In this document: positions 12,047-22,221 of the stretch, piece by piece
Layout of the letters: each line of letters opens with the position of its first letter
How positions within the stretch are numbered: the stretch's first letter is position 1
NCBI GenBank assembly: GCA_009801085.1
Contig: VNWV01000032.1
Span: 1 to 64,000, forward strand
Reading direction: 5' to 3'
From: Lasiodiplodia sp. COLG20
Taxonomy: Eukaryota > Ascomycota > Dothideomycetes > Botryosphaeriales > Botryosphaeriaceae
Length of the DNA: 64,000 nt
The notes under the pieces: model-generated
The model's database searches: none
Seen by the model: only the letters and a program-made list of their open reading frames with translations
Told to the model about the DNA's origin: nothing
Translations under genes and position numbers: made by a program

Positions 12047-13188
12047 TTATGCGCAGTGCACAACACCGTCGGCGTGCGTGTGGCACTCCTGAATTTTCCG
12101 TTAGCATATCAACACAGCTCAAACAGAGCAAACGAGAACTTACAGCGGGAGCGTCGGCGGTAGTAGAGGCAGCCTCAGAGCTAGTCGAGGTAGGCGTGGC
12201 AGTCTCGTCGGCAATGCAGTGGACGATGCCATCGCTGTGGGTGTGGCACTCCTGGCCGGCAGCGGCGGATTCAGCAGAGACCGAGGGCGCGGAAGTGGTC
12301 GTGGGAGAAGAAGTCGGCGCCGGGGTCGAAGACGCGGAGGCAGAAGAAGACTCGGAGGCGGAGGTATCTCTGCCTGTGCAGCCCTCACCCGGCAGAGCGA
12401 TGTCGTAGGCGTAGACGTCGAGGGCGAAGTACTGCAGCGTGTGCGTGTTGCGCACGGCGTCGGCGGGGTTGGTCTTGGCCAGCTCGAGGCACTCGGCGTA
12501 CGTGTCGGCATAGTGCTCGACGATGGTCTCGCCGATGGCCGGCAGGTGGTACAGACGGTGGATCAGGTCGGCGGCGAAGTAGAAGTTGAGCTTGCCCGAG
12601 GCGACAGTGTAGCCGTAGCCGCACATGCCCTCGAGCGGCTTGCGCGTCTCGTAGGACAGAGGGCAGATGACCGTCTCGTCGGTTGCGTTCTCACCACGCC
12701 AGTGGCCGCCCCAGCCTGTGCGTCTGAATGTGAGTGGGGGAATGGTGAGTATGGTGGCGTAACTTACCGTCCTGGTGGCAGTTGCCGTCAATGTCATCGC
12801 AGCGGAACCAGATGCCACCGCGGTCGGCACTGACGATCCTCTCGTACCATCCAATGACCTCGCCGGTGGGTGCCTCGCCGAAGTACTTGGTGTAGAACTC
12901 AGAGCTGTTGCCAAAGCGCAGGACGTGCTCCTTGGCGTGCTGGGCCAGCTTGATGGCCTCGTTCAAGCCCTTTGTGAGCAGAGCACGCTCAGTAGCGTTG
13001 CAAGAGGGATGGATGGGGTAGTCAGTCGTCGCGCCAGCAGCCCAGTCAAAGGGTGTCGCGCCCGGGTTGGAGCCAGTGACGGTCTCGGTGACGGTGACTA
13101 CCTCACGCCTGGCACGAGGGCTAGCTGCTGAAGCAAGCGGGTTGAAAGCCAAGGAGGCAAGGAGGGCGCGGAAGAGAGCTTGCTTCAT
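12047..13188 (-). CDS. Pra1/Aspf2/Zps1-like secreted zinc-binding protein (zincophore)
   Basis: Exons 13188-12768, 12715-12144 and 12088-12047 give about 344 residues. A signal peptide (MKQALFRALLASLAF...) precedes the Zps1/Pra1 domain: HPSCNATERALL, AQHAKEHVLRFGNSSEFYTKYFGE, FRCDDIDGNC, GGHWRGENATDETVICP and the zincin-like DLIHRLYHLPAIGETIVEHYAD. Family members (Candida Pra1, Aspergillus Aspf2) are secreted, bind zinc and deliver it to a ZIP transporter. After a Ser/Thr/Pro-rich linker come two copies of the metal-binding motif, CHTHSDGIVHC in exon 2 and CHTHADGVVHC in a 42-nt last exon ending in the stop. If the last intron stays unspliced, the second copy is lost and an unrelated tail is read. 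A TATA-like TTTATATATT lies about 95 bp upstream. The gene is divergent from the ZIP transporter. Confidence 0.92.
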
Positions 13189-14131
13189 GATTGAGGCTGG
13201 GCGGGGGTTCGACTGGCTGAGAAGCGCTCGTGAGGAGAGGACGAGAGGTAGGGATTGTCACTGGCCACGAAAAACGGGACTTTATATATTTGCCAGACGA
13301 GAGGTCACTCTCCAGGTCCGATGCATCTTACTGAATACTACCTTGCTGTCCTCGCCAAGGTGGCAACCGGCGTGCAAGGAAGGACGCATAGGCGTTCTCC
13401 GATGCTGGCTCCCACAAGCGAGTGGGCTGAATGGCGGAAAAGGTCGAAAAAGAAGCAATTTTGCGAGTATCGGCAGACACGAGCTGCTGACGGGCAGAAA
13501 AGGCGGCCACAGCCAAGACGGAAGTCAAGTGTGCAGGCGCGGGCATCAGCACAGTTGCGGCATGGTAGGTGGAGGTTCCAAGAAGGCCAAGCCAGCGCTG
13601 GTGCCACCAACAGCATTTGCCGATTCGGCGTGTAGTCATGGTTTGTAATGGCGTCGCCGTGACACGCGAGCGCGTGCTTTTGAGCCGCCTGTATAACGCA
13701 TTTCCCGTTTTGGACAGGCCCGGGTACCGCGCACTCGGAGAAACACCATCGCAGCGCAGTCGATGAAACAGTTCTGGGGAAAGGCGGAGTGGAAGTTTGC
13801 GGTTCCATGGGGCGGCTGAGAGTCAGGGCGCGAGACAAATGGCGCGGGGACTCCGGCGGGACATCAAGGTGCTCAAATCGGGGCGCCCACACACCGCAGA
13901 ACCGCCATCCTGCCCGCCCTTATTGGCCACACCCACCCTCCGCTGTTGAGATGTCAGCCTGGCCCCAGTTTTGCACTCCGCCTGCTCGGCGGGCTGCTTG
14001 GCGTGCCAAGACGCCCAAAGCTGCCTTGCTTTTCCGGTACGGCTTGCTCATACCTGTGTCCTTAAAGTAGTCCAAGCACGTCTTTCTCGCTCTTCCTCGG
14101 CCCTTGCACCGTCTTCACCCCCAACGCAACC
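13189..14131. promoter_or_regulatory. Shared divergent promoter of zincophore and zinc transporter
   Basis: The 943-bp spacer carries three copies of CAAGGT, the core bound by the zinc regulator ZafA/Zap1: 13340-13345 on the minus strand, 13356-13361 and 13865-13870 on the plus. The first two form an inverted pair ACCTTG-N10-CAAGGT. GCCAAG, the PacC consensus, occurs at 13354-13359 (overlapping a zinc site), 13512-13517, 13586-13591 and 14005-14010, and in reverse at 13997-14002. A TATA-like element at 13281-13290 serves the minus-strand gene. In Aspergillus fumigatus the aspf2/zrfC pair has the same arrangement and dual zinc/pH control. Binding here is inferred from motif matches only. Confidence 0.65.
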
Positions 14132-16110
14132 ATGGCTCTCAGCACGAGGCTGCTGTTGCTTGCATACGGAGCCATCCTGGCCCAGTCCCAGACGCTGTTG
14201 CTGTCTGCATGCTCCCGCATTGGGAACGAAAGGCGAGCTCGAGCCTCCTTGTGTATTTTTCTTTTGGATTTACTGACTGGAAAATTTGCACAGGTGGTGC
14301 CTTGACCAAGATGGATCAAGCGTCCTCTGGACTACTTATGCATCGTCAACAGTTGCGTCTACCGCACCTGTTACCACTGCGGCCTCAACAACGGCTGCCA
14401 CGTCTTCGAGCTCGTCCATAACCGCAGTTACCTCTTGCCATATGCACGAGACAATTCAGTACAGTCAACGCCTTCCTACATGCTTCGCCAATGCTGATCA
14501 CTATTCAGGTACTGCATGGCTGGCACTTCTGAATTCCAGGTCATGAACACAGCCACCGCGACTGAAGAGCTTCCTGCGCAATATACTGGTTGTCACTCGC
14601 ATGGCACTGAAATGTATGAACTCTCGCTTGCAACCACCCGATGTTGCCGAATCTAACAGATGGACAGGTACTGTTTTGACGACACGGGCGAGGAATACGT
14701 CGTTGTGCCAGAAGGTACGGAAGCGTCCGAGGATCATGAAGATCATGACCATGAAGAAGAATCCACTGAGGGCTCGAGCTCGAGCCAAGAGGGTCAGAAC
14801 TGCCACTTCCATGCCGGCGTTGAGTAAGTGCAACTTATGTCCAAGTCCAGAAAGTATGCTAATCACAGCCTCAAAAAGACACTGCGTGGGAGCAGGAGAA
14901 TCAGAGAGCGGGGGTACGAGGTCGTGCGAGCGCACTGACAGAGAATACAACGTCCCACTCCGAATCGGTCTCCTCTTCGTCGTTCTCGTAACAAGTGCTA
15001 TCGGTATGTTCAACACCAATTTTGAATTCTCTTGCTGACAAAATTAGCTGTCTTTGCACCGATATTGCTGGGGTCGTATCTCCAGAACAGTGCCGTCAAC
15101 TTCTGCTTGATGATCCTCAAGCAATTTGGCACCGGCGTCATGGTGTCAACTGCATTCATCCACGTAAGCATATCAATCAGCGTGACAACTCAGCTTCAAG
15201 CTAATGCTGTGCAGCTCTTGACCCATGCCACCCTGATGCTCACGAATGAATGCATTGAATATCCGGTCGAGTACGAAGGCACGGCCGCCGCCATCATGAT
15301 GGCCGGCATATTCCTCGCTTTTCTGACCGAGTACCTTGGAGCCCGGCTGCTCTTCTGGAGGAACGACAAAAACGCCCCTGAAAGCAACTCATCTGTTGGT
15401 TCGTCAGATCACCACCACGAGACTGGTGGAGGCAGCCTTGAGAGTGGCGACAAACAGGTCCCCGCCAACACTCTCACCACACTTGCCGGTTGTGGCAACG
15501 CCCTTACCCACGTGCACCCCGGGCAGGAGAAGCTCGCCGTGACGGTCATGGAAACCGGCATCATCTTCCATTCTCTGCGTAAGCTTTTCCCTCTTTCCTT
15601 CAAAGTACACCAACCAAACGCTGACAAACACGCCAACTGGACACAGTCATCGGCCTCACCCTGGTCGTCTCTGGTGACTCCTTCTTCCTCACACTCTTCG
15701 TCGTCATTATTTTTCACCAAGCCTTCGAGGGCATCGCCCTGGGCGCCCGCATCGCCGAGCTCCCTTCCCCTTCTTCTTCGCTGCTCGTCCCCGGCACTCA
15801 GCCCGTCACCATGACCACCAAGCTCGTCATGGGCGCTCTTTTTGCCCTCGTCACCCCCGTCGGCATGGCCATCGGCATCGGCGTGCTCGACCGCTTCAAC
15901 GGCAACGACCCGTCCACCCTTATCGCCATCGGCACTCTCGACGCCGTGTCAGCCGGCATCCTGGCCTGGGTCGCTCTGGTCGAGATGTGGGCCGGCGATT
16001 GGATGCATGACGGCCCGTTGGCGAAGGCGGGGCTGGCGAGGACCTCGGCCGCCCTGGTGTCGCTGGTGGCCGGGATGGCGTTGATGAGTTTGCTGGGGAA
16101 GTGGGCGTGA
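14132..16110 (+). CDS. ZIP-family plasma-membrane zinc transporter with Cys/His-rich N-terminal domain (ZrfC-like)
   Basis: Eight exons (14132-14250, 14294-14458, 14509-14613, 14668-14823, 14879-15003, 15048-15163, 15215-15578, 15647-16110) keep phase throughout and give 537 residues. A signal peptide and a Ser/Thr linker lead into an extracellular domain with three CHxH-x5-C modules (CHMHETIQYC, CHSHGTEMYC, CHFHAGVEHC) and an acidic His-rich stretch (EDHEDHDHEEE). The ZIP core follows: FGTGVMVSTAFIHLLTHA, a loop with HHH and HVH histidines, and the paired signature helices around HSLLIGLTLVVSG and FHQAFEGIALGARIAEL. The long N-terminus matches alkaline-zinc transporters such as ZrfC, expected to accept zinc from the neighbouring zincophore. 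The exact first-exon join is the least certain. Confidence 0.9.
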
Positions 16111-18016
16111 TGGGTTGCAGCCGAGAACGGAGACGAGGACAAGGGAGTCGGTAATGCTTAATTGATGGGAAATGACAACGGAAAAAAAGGCAGGTACAGG
16201 ATTTTTTTATGAATGTTAGTGCTGGTTCATATGGTATGGCTATCAAGGGTGTTGGGAGAAGATGGACACTCATTCATCCCTTCGCAGTAACGAAATACTA
16301 GATATGATGCTCGGATAGATTACAAGTCTTTAAACCGAAGCCAAGGATCCTTGAGGATGCATTTTATGCTCATGGAAGATTGTCAATGGAATTGCTCGCA
16401 GACCGCACTTGTTGAAGCACTTAGCTATCAGGTAGATGGACTTTGACTCAACAGGGTCTATTTTCCCGCAACATCAGCGGGGGGTGTCGCCATAACCAGC
16501 CTCAACTGGTACGCTAGAGATGCACCCAACGTACCAACCAGCCACGCCAAACAAGGCTATGTCATACATCCAGTTTTGGATATCTTGAGATAACCCGAAG
16601 ACATTATCATAATAATCAAATCAGGGTTGGTTTAGTCTAATCACGTAATATTCACATATTCGTGGCAATTGACCATTGCCTTACTTCGTTCTCCCCTGAT
16701 TGATCGCCTCACCTCATGGCTTAGACTAAAGGATGGATGCGGCTCCGAACGTTAAATTTGTGGCGGTGAAACCGCCGTTCACATGTCATCTGCGAGTCAA
16801 GTGACCACGAATGAAGACAAGCGCCCATGCTCTATGTCGGGCTATCTAATTTTCTCCCCAACGCACAAATAGTAGCTCGTAGAGCAAACCAAGGACGAGG
16901 TGGCCGGGTAGGGCCCGGAAAAAGTGTCCGTAGTGGATGCCTTCCAAAGCATGGTTGGCGTTTCTAAAATAATTTTCAGCTATTGATGAGCAAATGCCGC
17001 GGAATTTCGAGAAGGTTGCATTGTTTTCTGCGGAGAATCCACTGCAAGGCGAGTGTCTATGTTGGTGCGAATAAGCGTGCTTGGCCGGATGCGAGGTAAG
17101 GATGCCATTGGTTGGGCTAGAGATCGGACTGCTCGGCGCGACGATCTGTTGCACGCTGCTCAGTGTCGGCCGTCTCATACAACCAGGAATGCATTTTGAG
17201 CTGAGAGAAACGAAAAGTATGTTTTGAATTCGTTTGTAAACCCGTTCAGATGCTCTTTGAAACTTTCCTGGTGTGTTTCTCGACAAATGAATTCAAATTC
17301 ATGCTGCGAGGAGTGTCGTTGGGTAAGCCGTATGTGCAACCACGATGAGACTAAGCGCTGGTGAAGTGAGTCCTACGGTGTCTCCATTTATGAGAAACCG
17401 GGCAGGGGTTTAGCATTCGTACAAAGATAAAGACTGTTGACAACTGCGAGGGGAGTTGTCTTCAGGAATCGCTTTCGTTCGGGAGAGTCTGACACAGGGT
17501 TTCCAGTGAGTAAATCAAAATTTCAATCTGAAACAATTTCGCAATTCTAACCATGTCAAATATCGATTTACCAAATCGTCAGGTTTATAAGTAAATAAAA
17601 TAAGTTCTTTACGAATTTATAAAAAGAAAGTAATAGTATTAAAGCGCGTGGTAGTCTCTTTTTATAAGTACTAAAGATCTATCTAACTAAAGATACTTAT
17701 AAAAGAGCGAATAAAAGAGCTAGAAAGAGTACTTTAAATTACGTATGTATAGTATAGTGGAGAGATGCTAGGGTATACGTCAGGTATGCGACACCACATA
17801 CGCCACCTAGAAATTGACCTATCCAATAATAATCCTTGTCGAATCCTTGTTAGTCACGTGTAATTCGTTTGGTTAAACTAGTATTAAATCAATTTGAGAT
17901 CTAGAAATTACAAACCGAGATTCAGAATGGCTTGGACTGTTTATATTTACTCACTTGAAACGCTGGTCTGACAGCAGCTCGGACATATTCCATCAGTCCA
18001 CCAATCAGTCAACAAG
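16111..18016. other. AT-rich, gene-poor stretch with probable RIP-degraded DNA
   Basis: No credible gene is present. The interval becomes strongly AT-rich at about 17510-17770, with long runs of TATAAG, TAAAG and AAAGAG-like words and almost no CpG, as left by repeat-induced point mutation of a transposon remnant. No terminal repeats, target-site duplication or transposase remnant could be made out by eye. Confidence 0.45.
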
Positions 18017-19141
18017 ATGAACAACTCACTTTACAATTCAAATTCTGTAAAGGTCGCATTCTTCAGTACAACGAACGGCACCAGCGGTTATGCCATTGTC
18101 GAGCATCTCATCCGCACGCCTAAATCGGAATGGTATGTCGCCATCAGAGTGTTTACTTTCCCCAGACCCCAACATACTACCGAGGCAATCTCCCGATGAG
18201 CTAAAATGAACCTCTTTGCGGGGCGAATATCATCATATCCTCGCGGCGGGAGCTCCCAAACTACTGCATCGCCCCCTGAATCTACTTCCTCGCCGCCGAC
18301 TTTCTCGCTCTACAAGAAGAGACGGCGGCAAGACTGATGCACGTTTGCGAGGACGTGATTCACGCCTTCTTTACCTCCTACGTGCACATCGATGATTTCT
18401 CGAAGTTGCGTGACATGAACGTGCCCCTATCCGAGAACTTCATTGATATGATCGGTAAGGTCTACCTGAAGTTAGGGATAATATGCCTACAGACCGGCGG
18501 AAGGATTAGCATACGTGAAACAGGGAGTGCAAATGACTGGCCGTGCTCGCAGCACTACGGTGCCCATATTGGCCCAGTCCCAGTCCCACTCACCGAAAAA
18601 ATCCCGCGCTCCGAAGAACTACGGCCCGAACTTCTACTATACTCAGGAGCTATATGTTTGTGGTCTAGAAGTGTCGGAATGACTGGACATATAACATTAT
18701 CAGTCCGAACGGCATTGTCGGATTTATGCCTTACTGTAAGCTGGCCTTCAAACTGTGTTCGGACATAGCGTTTGACCGTCATGTTCTGCAGCAAACGGCA
18801 TGTCCGAGGCGCCTACCATTGCATTGTACTTCTTGATCTCCCGTGAACTCGATGGAAATGGTCTGTTCCCCGGCAAAAAATTCTTCTACGATTCCATCGA
18901 CAACCAGTCGTACGCCCCGAGAATTGCCGACATGAACGTCTGGGAGGCGATGTCGGATCACTGTAAGAACGAAGCATTCAACCACTGCAACGGAGATATC
19001 ATCGTGTGGCGCTACTTCTGGCCGCAGCTTGGCAAGTACTTTGGCCTCGAGGTGAGCAGAAAACCTGGAGCGGCGAATATTCACTGGCACTGCCCACCCG
19101 ATCCATGCTTCCGAGCAGTGCGTCGAGAAGACCAAGGATAG
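18017..19141 (+). pseudogene. Decayed PRISE-type NAD(P)-dependent short-chain reductase
   Basis: Fragments in several frames line up in order with fungal PRISE (progesterone 5-beta-reductase/iridoid-synthase-like) proteins. They are KVAFFSTTNGTSGYAIVEHLI (nucleotide-binding start), SSRRELPNYCIAP, HAFFTSYVHIDDFSKL, the CLQTGG and HIGPVPVPLTE blocks, SPNGIVGFMPY, and the long C-terminal piece from APTIALYFLISRELDG to VWRYFWPQLGKYFGLE. A TGA interrupts the frame near 18276-18278, just after the IAP block. The expected intron acceptor before the SSRRE block is missing, and at least two frame changes fall between 18480 and 18790. The neighbouring AT-rich tract and a CGA-to-TGA-like stop fit RIP or neutral decay. 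A functional gene with unusual splicing is unlikely. Confidence 0.75.
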
Positions 19142-20062
19142 GGCCGACACTATGGCCGACGAGATAGACCTGGCTGAGTAGCGAAGGACAGGAAGCCGGT
19201 ACAGGCTCGCGTCGTCGCCAAGTACGGAGGCAATCCGGAGATATTTGACTGGGGCGCCTGGGGCTTCTTTATATGGGTGACGAGAAATAGCAGGCTAACG
19301 ATCGGATCTACGGCTAAGGCGAGGAAGGTTGGGTGGATCGAGACGTTTAGGTTGCGGACATTCGGCCCAGAGCAAGCACCATGCAGAACTAAAAGGGCAC
19401 TTGTTGCCAGATGCAGACGGGTAGCCGATAAATCCGATTTCGAGAAGTTCCACAGCAGTCTCCACGTGGTGGTGCGTAACGCACGCCTTGTGCATCGTGC
19501 GGTGCTCACAGCTGTATATCCGCAAATCCGACGGACGTCGGATTTCGCACAGCAGTGCAAACATGGCCAATTGCCCATTTCGGAGAAGCACGATTGAAGA
19601 GTGAATCGGTCAGCGGCAGCGTCACGAGGGGTGCAGACGGAGGAGTGCTGACGTCACGTACAGAGCAGGGGTGGCTGTCCGTCTTGGCAGCAGATCTCAT
19701 CACCCGTGCCTCGCAGAATTGCTGGACGGAACACAGAGGAATCACCAAGTCCGATTAGACGTCCGTCAATTCCCGCAGTCTTGTCCGCACCTGTCGGGCA
19801 TCTGCTCTCGGCGATGACAGATGGGCCAACGGCCAACCAGAATGCGTCAATATTTGAGCCTCGTGTCAGCATGGACGCTGCAGGCGGAAATGCTGGCTCC
19901 GCTGATGTTCTAATCATGATACCATCATCAGACCGCTCAAGGGCCAGAAGCATGCACCGAAAGTGCCAGTGCCGATATGTCCGGACTGAAGGAAATGTAT
20001 AAGAGTGTTCGGAGTGGTGGTTGCGGCAAACCATCAAACTTTCAACTCTCAACTCTCTTGTC
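19142..20062. other. Intergenic with promoter of the amidohydrolase gene
   Basis: No supported gene. A TATAA element at 19998-20002 lies about 60 bp before the amidohydrolase ATG, and the leader just upstream of it is rich in AACTCT repeats (20042-20058). Confidence 0.45.
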
Positions 20063-21589
20063 ATGGCATTTTCAAACCGGAAAAACGTGGCCTTGTGGCA
20101 GGCCTGCATCGCGTTGCTCGCTTCGACTGCAGCGTCAGCCGATTCGACTCTATTTGAGCGGGGAACCGTCATCTCGTTCGACGATGCAAGCCAGAGTCTC
20201 AAGGTTCTCCGGAACACGTCGGTGCTCATAACTGGAGATAGAATCGCGGCCATTTTCGACTCCTCCCAGAACGTCACCATCCCCTCCGGCACCGAGAGGA
20301 TCTCTGCCGAGGACAAAATCATCTCGCCTGGATTTGTCGACACGCACCGTCACGGTTGGCAGACAGCCTACAAGACGTTGGGCTCGAACACCACGCTTGC
20401 GGAGTATTTCTCGCGCTATGGGGAATTTACGCAGGCGTCGACCGTCTTCAGTGCCGACGACGTGTACCTGGGTCAGCTTGTGGGAATATACGAGGCGCTC
20501 AACTCGGGCGTCACGTCCATCCTCGAGCACGCGCACGCCACGTTCTCGAACGACACGTCGGCGGCGTACCTGAAGGCTTCGATGGACAGCGGCGTGCGCA
20601 TGTGGTGGTGCTACGCCTTCCACGAGCTGTCCAACGGCTTCTCGATTGCGGAGCAGGTGGCCAACTTCAAGGAACTGAACCAGAACGAGCGGCTGGGCGA
20701 GAGCCTGGTCGAGATGGGCATGGCGTACGACGCGTTCGCGTCTGGCTCGTCCGAGGAAATCCAGTCCATCATCGATCTCGCCAAGACGTCCAACATCTCG
20801 GCCTTCACGACGCACTTCCTCGGGGGGCCGTGGTTCGACGCCAACAGCCCGTCGCTCCTGCAGCAGCTCGACTTCCTCAACACGACGTTCCCGATCGTCT
20901 TCTCGCACGCCAGCTACATCAGCGCCGACGACGTGGCGCTGCTGCGGCAGCACAACCACTACGTATCGACGACGCCCGAGTCGGAGATGCACTACGGGCA
21001 CGACCACGTCGACACGTCGCTGGCGCAGGACCAGGCGGCGCTGGGGGTGGACACGCACTTCACGTACTCGACCGACATGGTGGGCCAGGCGCGCATGTGG
21101 CTGCAGGCGGTGCGGCTGCAGTTCTTCCGGCGCACGCTGCAGGGCTGGCGCATCCCCGCGACCAGCCCGATGAGCGTCAACCAGGCGTTCCTGCTGGCGA
21201 CGCGGGCGGGCGGGCTGGCGCTGCGCAGGGACGACGTCGGGGTGCTGCGCGAGGGTGCAAAGGCCGACGTCGTCGTCTTCGATGGCTCGTCGCCCAACAT
21301 GCTCGGATGGGTCGACCCTATCGCTGCTATCATCCTACACTCACACGTCGGCGACGTGCAGCACGTGCTCGTCGACGGCCAGTGGCGGAAGCGCGACGGC
21401 CAACTGGTGCTACCGGCGGGCCAGAACAGGACCGACGTCGAGCGCAGGTTTCTGCAGAGCGCGAGAAGGATCCAGAAGGTGTGGCTGGACACGCCGCTGC
21501 CGCAGCTCGAGGGCGAGTACCAGAACGGCGTCGAGTATGCAAAGACTTATCAGATGGACGTGGTGAGGGGGACCGGTACCGGGTATTAG
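20063..21589 (+). CDS. Secreted-looking metal-dependent amidohydrolase (TRZ/ATZ/chlorohydrolase type)
   Basis: A single exon of 508 codons. The ATG at 20063 opens a signal-peptide-like segment (WQACIALLASTAASA). The amidohydrolase barrel follows: the metal-binding DTHRHGW (H95, H97), a third-strand EHAHATFSN, a later VFSHASY histidine and the STDMVG aspartate. These are the usual metal ligands and catalytic Asp of cytosine-deaminase/atrazine-chlorohydrolase relatives. The composite end domain (GVLREGAKADVVVFDG, VLVDGQWRKRDGQLV) is also typical. Members remove amino or chloro groups from heterocycles or guanidine-like compounds, and the substrate cannot be read from sequence. Most relatives are cytosolic, so the leader and seven or more N-glycosylation sites are notable. 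Confidence 0.88.
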   Translation: MAFSNRKNVALWQACIALLASTAASADSTLFERGTVISFDDASQSLKVLRNTSVLITGDRIAAIFDSSQNVTIPSGTERISAEDKIISPGFVDTHRHGWQTAYKTLGSNTTLAEYFSRYGEFTQASTVFSADDVYLGQLVGIYEALNSGVTSILEHAHATFSNDTSAAYLKASMDSGVRMWWCYAFHELSNGFSIAEQVANFKELNQNERLGESLVEMGMAYDAFASGSSEEIQSIIDLAKTSNISAFTTHFLGGPWFDANSPSLLQQLDFLNTTFPIVFSHASYISADDVALLRQHNHYVSTTPESEMHYGHDHVDTSLAQDQAALGVDTHFTYSTDMVGQARMWLQAVRLQFFRRTLQGWRIPATSPMSVNQAFLLATRAGGLALRRDDVGVLREGAKADVVVFDGSSPNMLGWVDPIAAIILHSHVGDVQHVLVDGQWRKRDGQLVLPAGQNRTDVERRFLQSARRIQKVWLDTPLPQLEGEYQNGVEYAKTYQMDVVRGTGTGY

Positions 21590-22221
21590 GAGCGCTGGTT
21601 GGAGTCATGGGAACTGTCATCAATTCTAACAACAGTTGAGCACATAGCCCGTAATACGTAATACTCACCAACATATCGCATTCATGCACATTTTCCTGGA
21701 TCCGCAGGACCTGCACGTCTGATTTTTAGACAGGAGTCGCGGCTGATGCTCGGCAGGGTGACTTCAAAAGTACTTTCCTCGGTCTTTTCTTGCGGTTTCA
21801 TCCGTGCCCTCGTCTGAAAGTACAAAACCGGCATGTTAACTAGCAGTTTAGTGGAAAGATGCCAACGTTGATCAAATGAACGACCAGGATAGCCGAGGGA
21901 CCGTAATCCTGAATGTTCGGAAGGCTGTGGTTGTGTTGACTCGCTAAATTAAGAATCTAGCGCGTGCGGGGTTTGCCACACAACTTCTCACTCTCCGCCG
22001 GAGCTTTCGAGACTGGCCCGGCGGAGGACCCAAACGTCAACCCCGGCGGAATGGTAGGAAAGGCAGTCCTTCACGCTGCCGGCGGAGAGGATGCAGGGGT
22101 TCGTTGAGCTCGCAGCGCTCACGAACTACTCAGAGACTAGCCGCATTCGATAATAGCACACGGCAAACATATGTATACTGGCCCGGCGCCCTCGAGGAAA
22201 AAGCGACCAATTCCTTTCAAG
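21590..22221. promoter_or_regulatory. Promoter of polyol dehydrogenase with four TCCG-N-CGGA-like elements
   Basis: Within about 95 bp there are four matches to the everted element TCCG-N-CGGA: a perfect one at 21994-22002 (inside the 11-bp palindrome CTCCGCCGGAG) and three 8/9 matches at 22017-22025, 22042-22050 and 22078-22086. They lie 136-228 bp before the ATG. The same word recurs upstream of the next two genes. CCG/CGG half-sites are what Zn2Cys6 regulators contact, and the regulator encoded next door is the obvious candidate binder (inference). Confidence 0.55.

Noticed and set aside
20356..21639. Plus-strand 427-codon open frame within the amidohydrolase gene
   Set aside because: Frame-shifted shadow of the amidohydrolase with Arg/Ala/Gly-rich composition.
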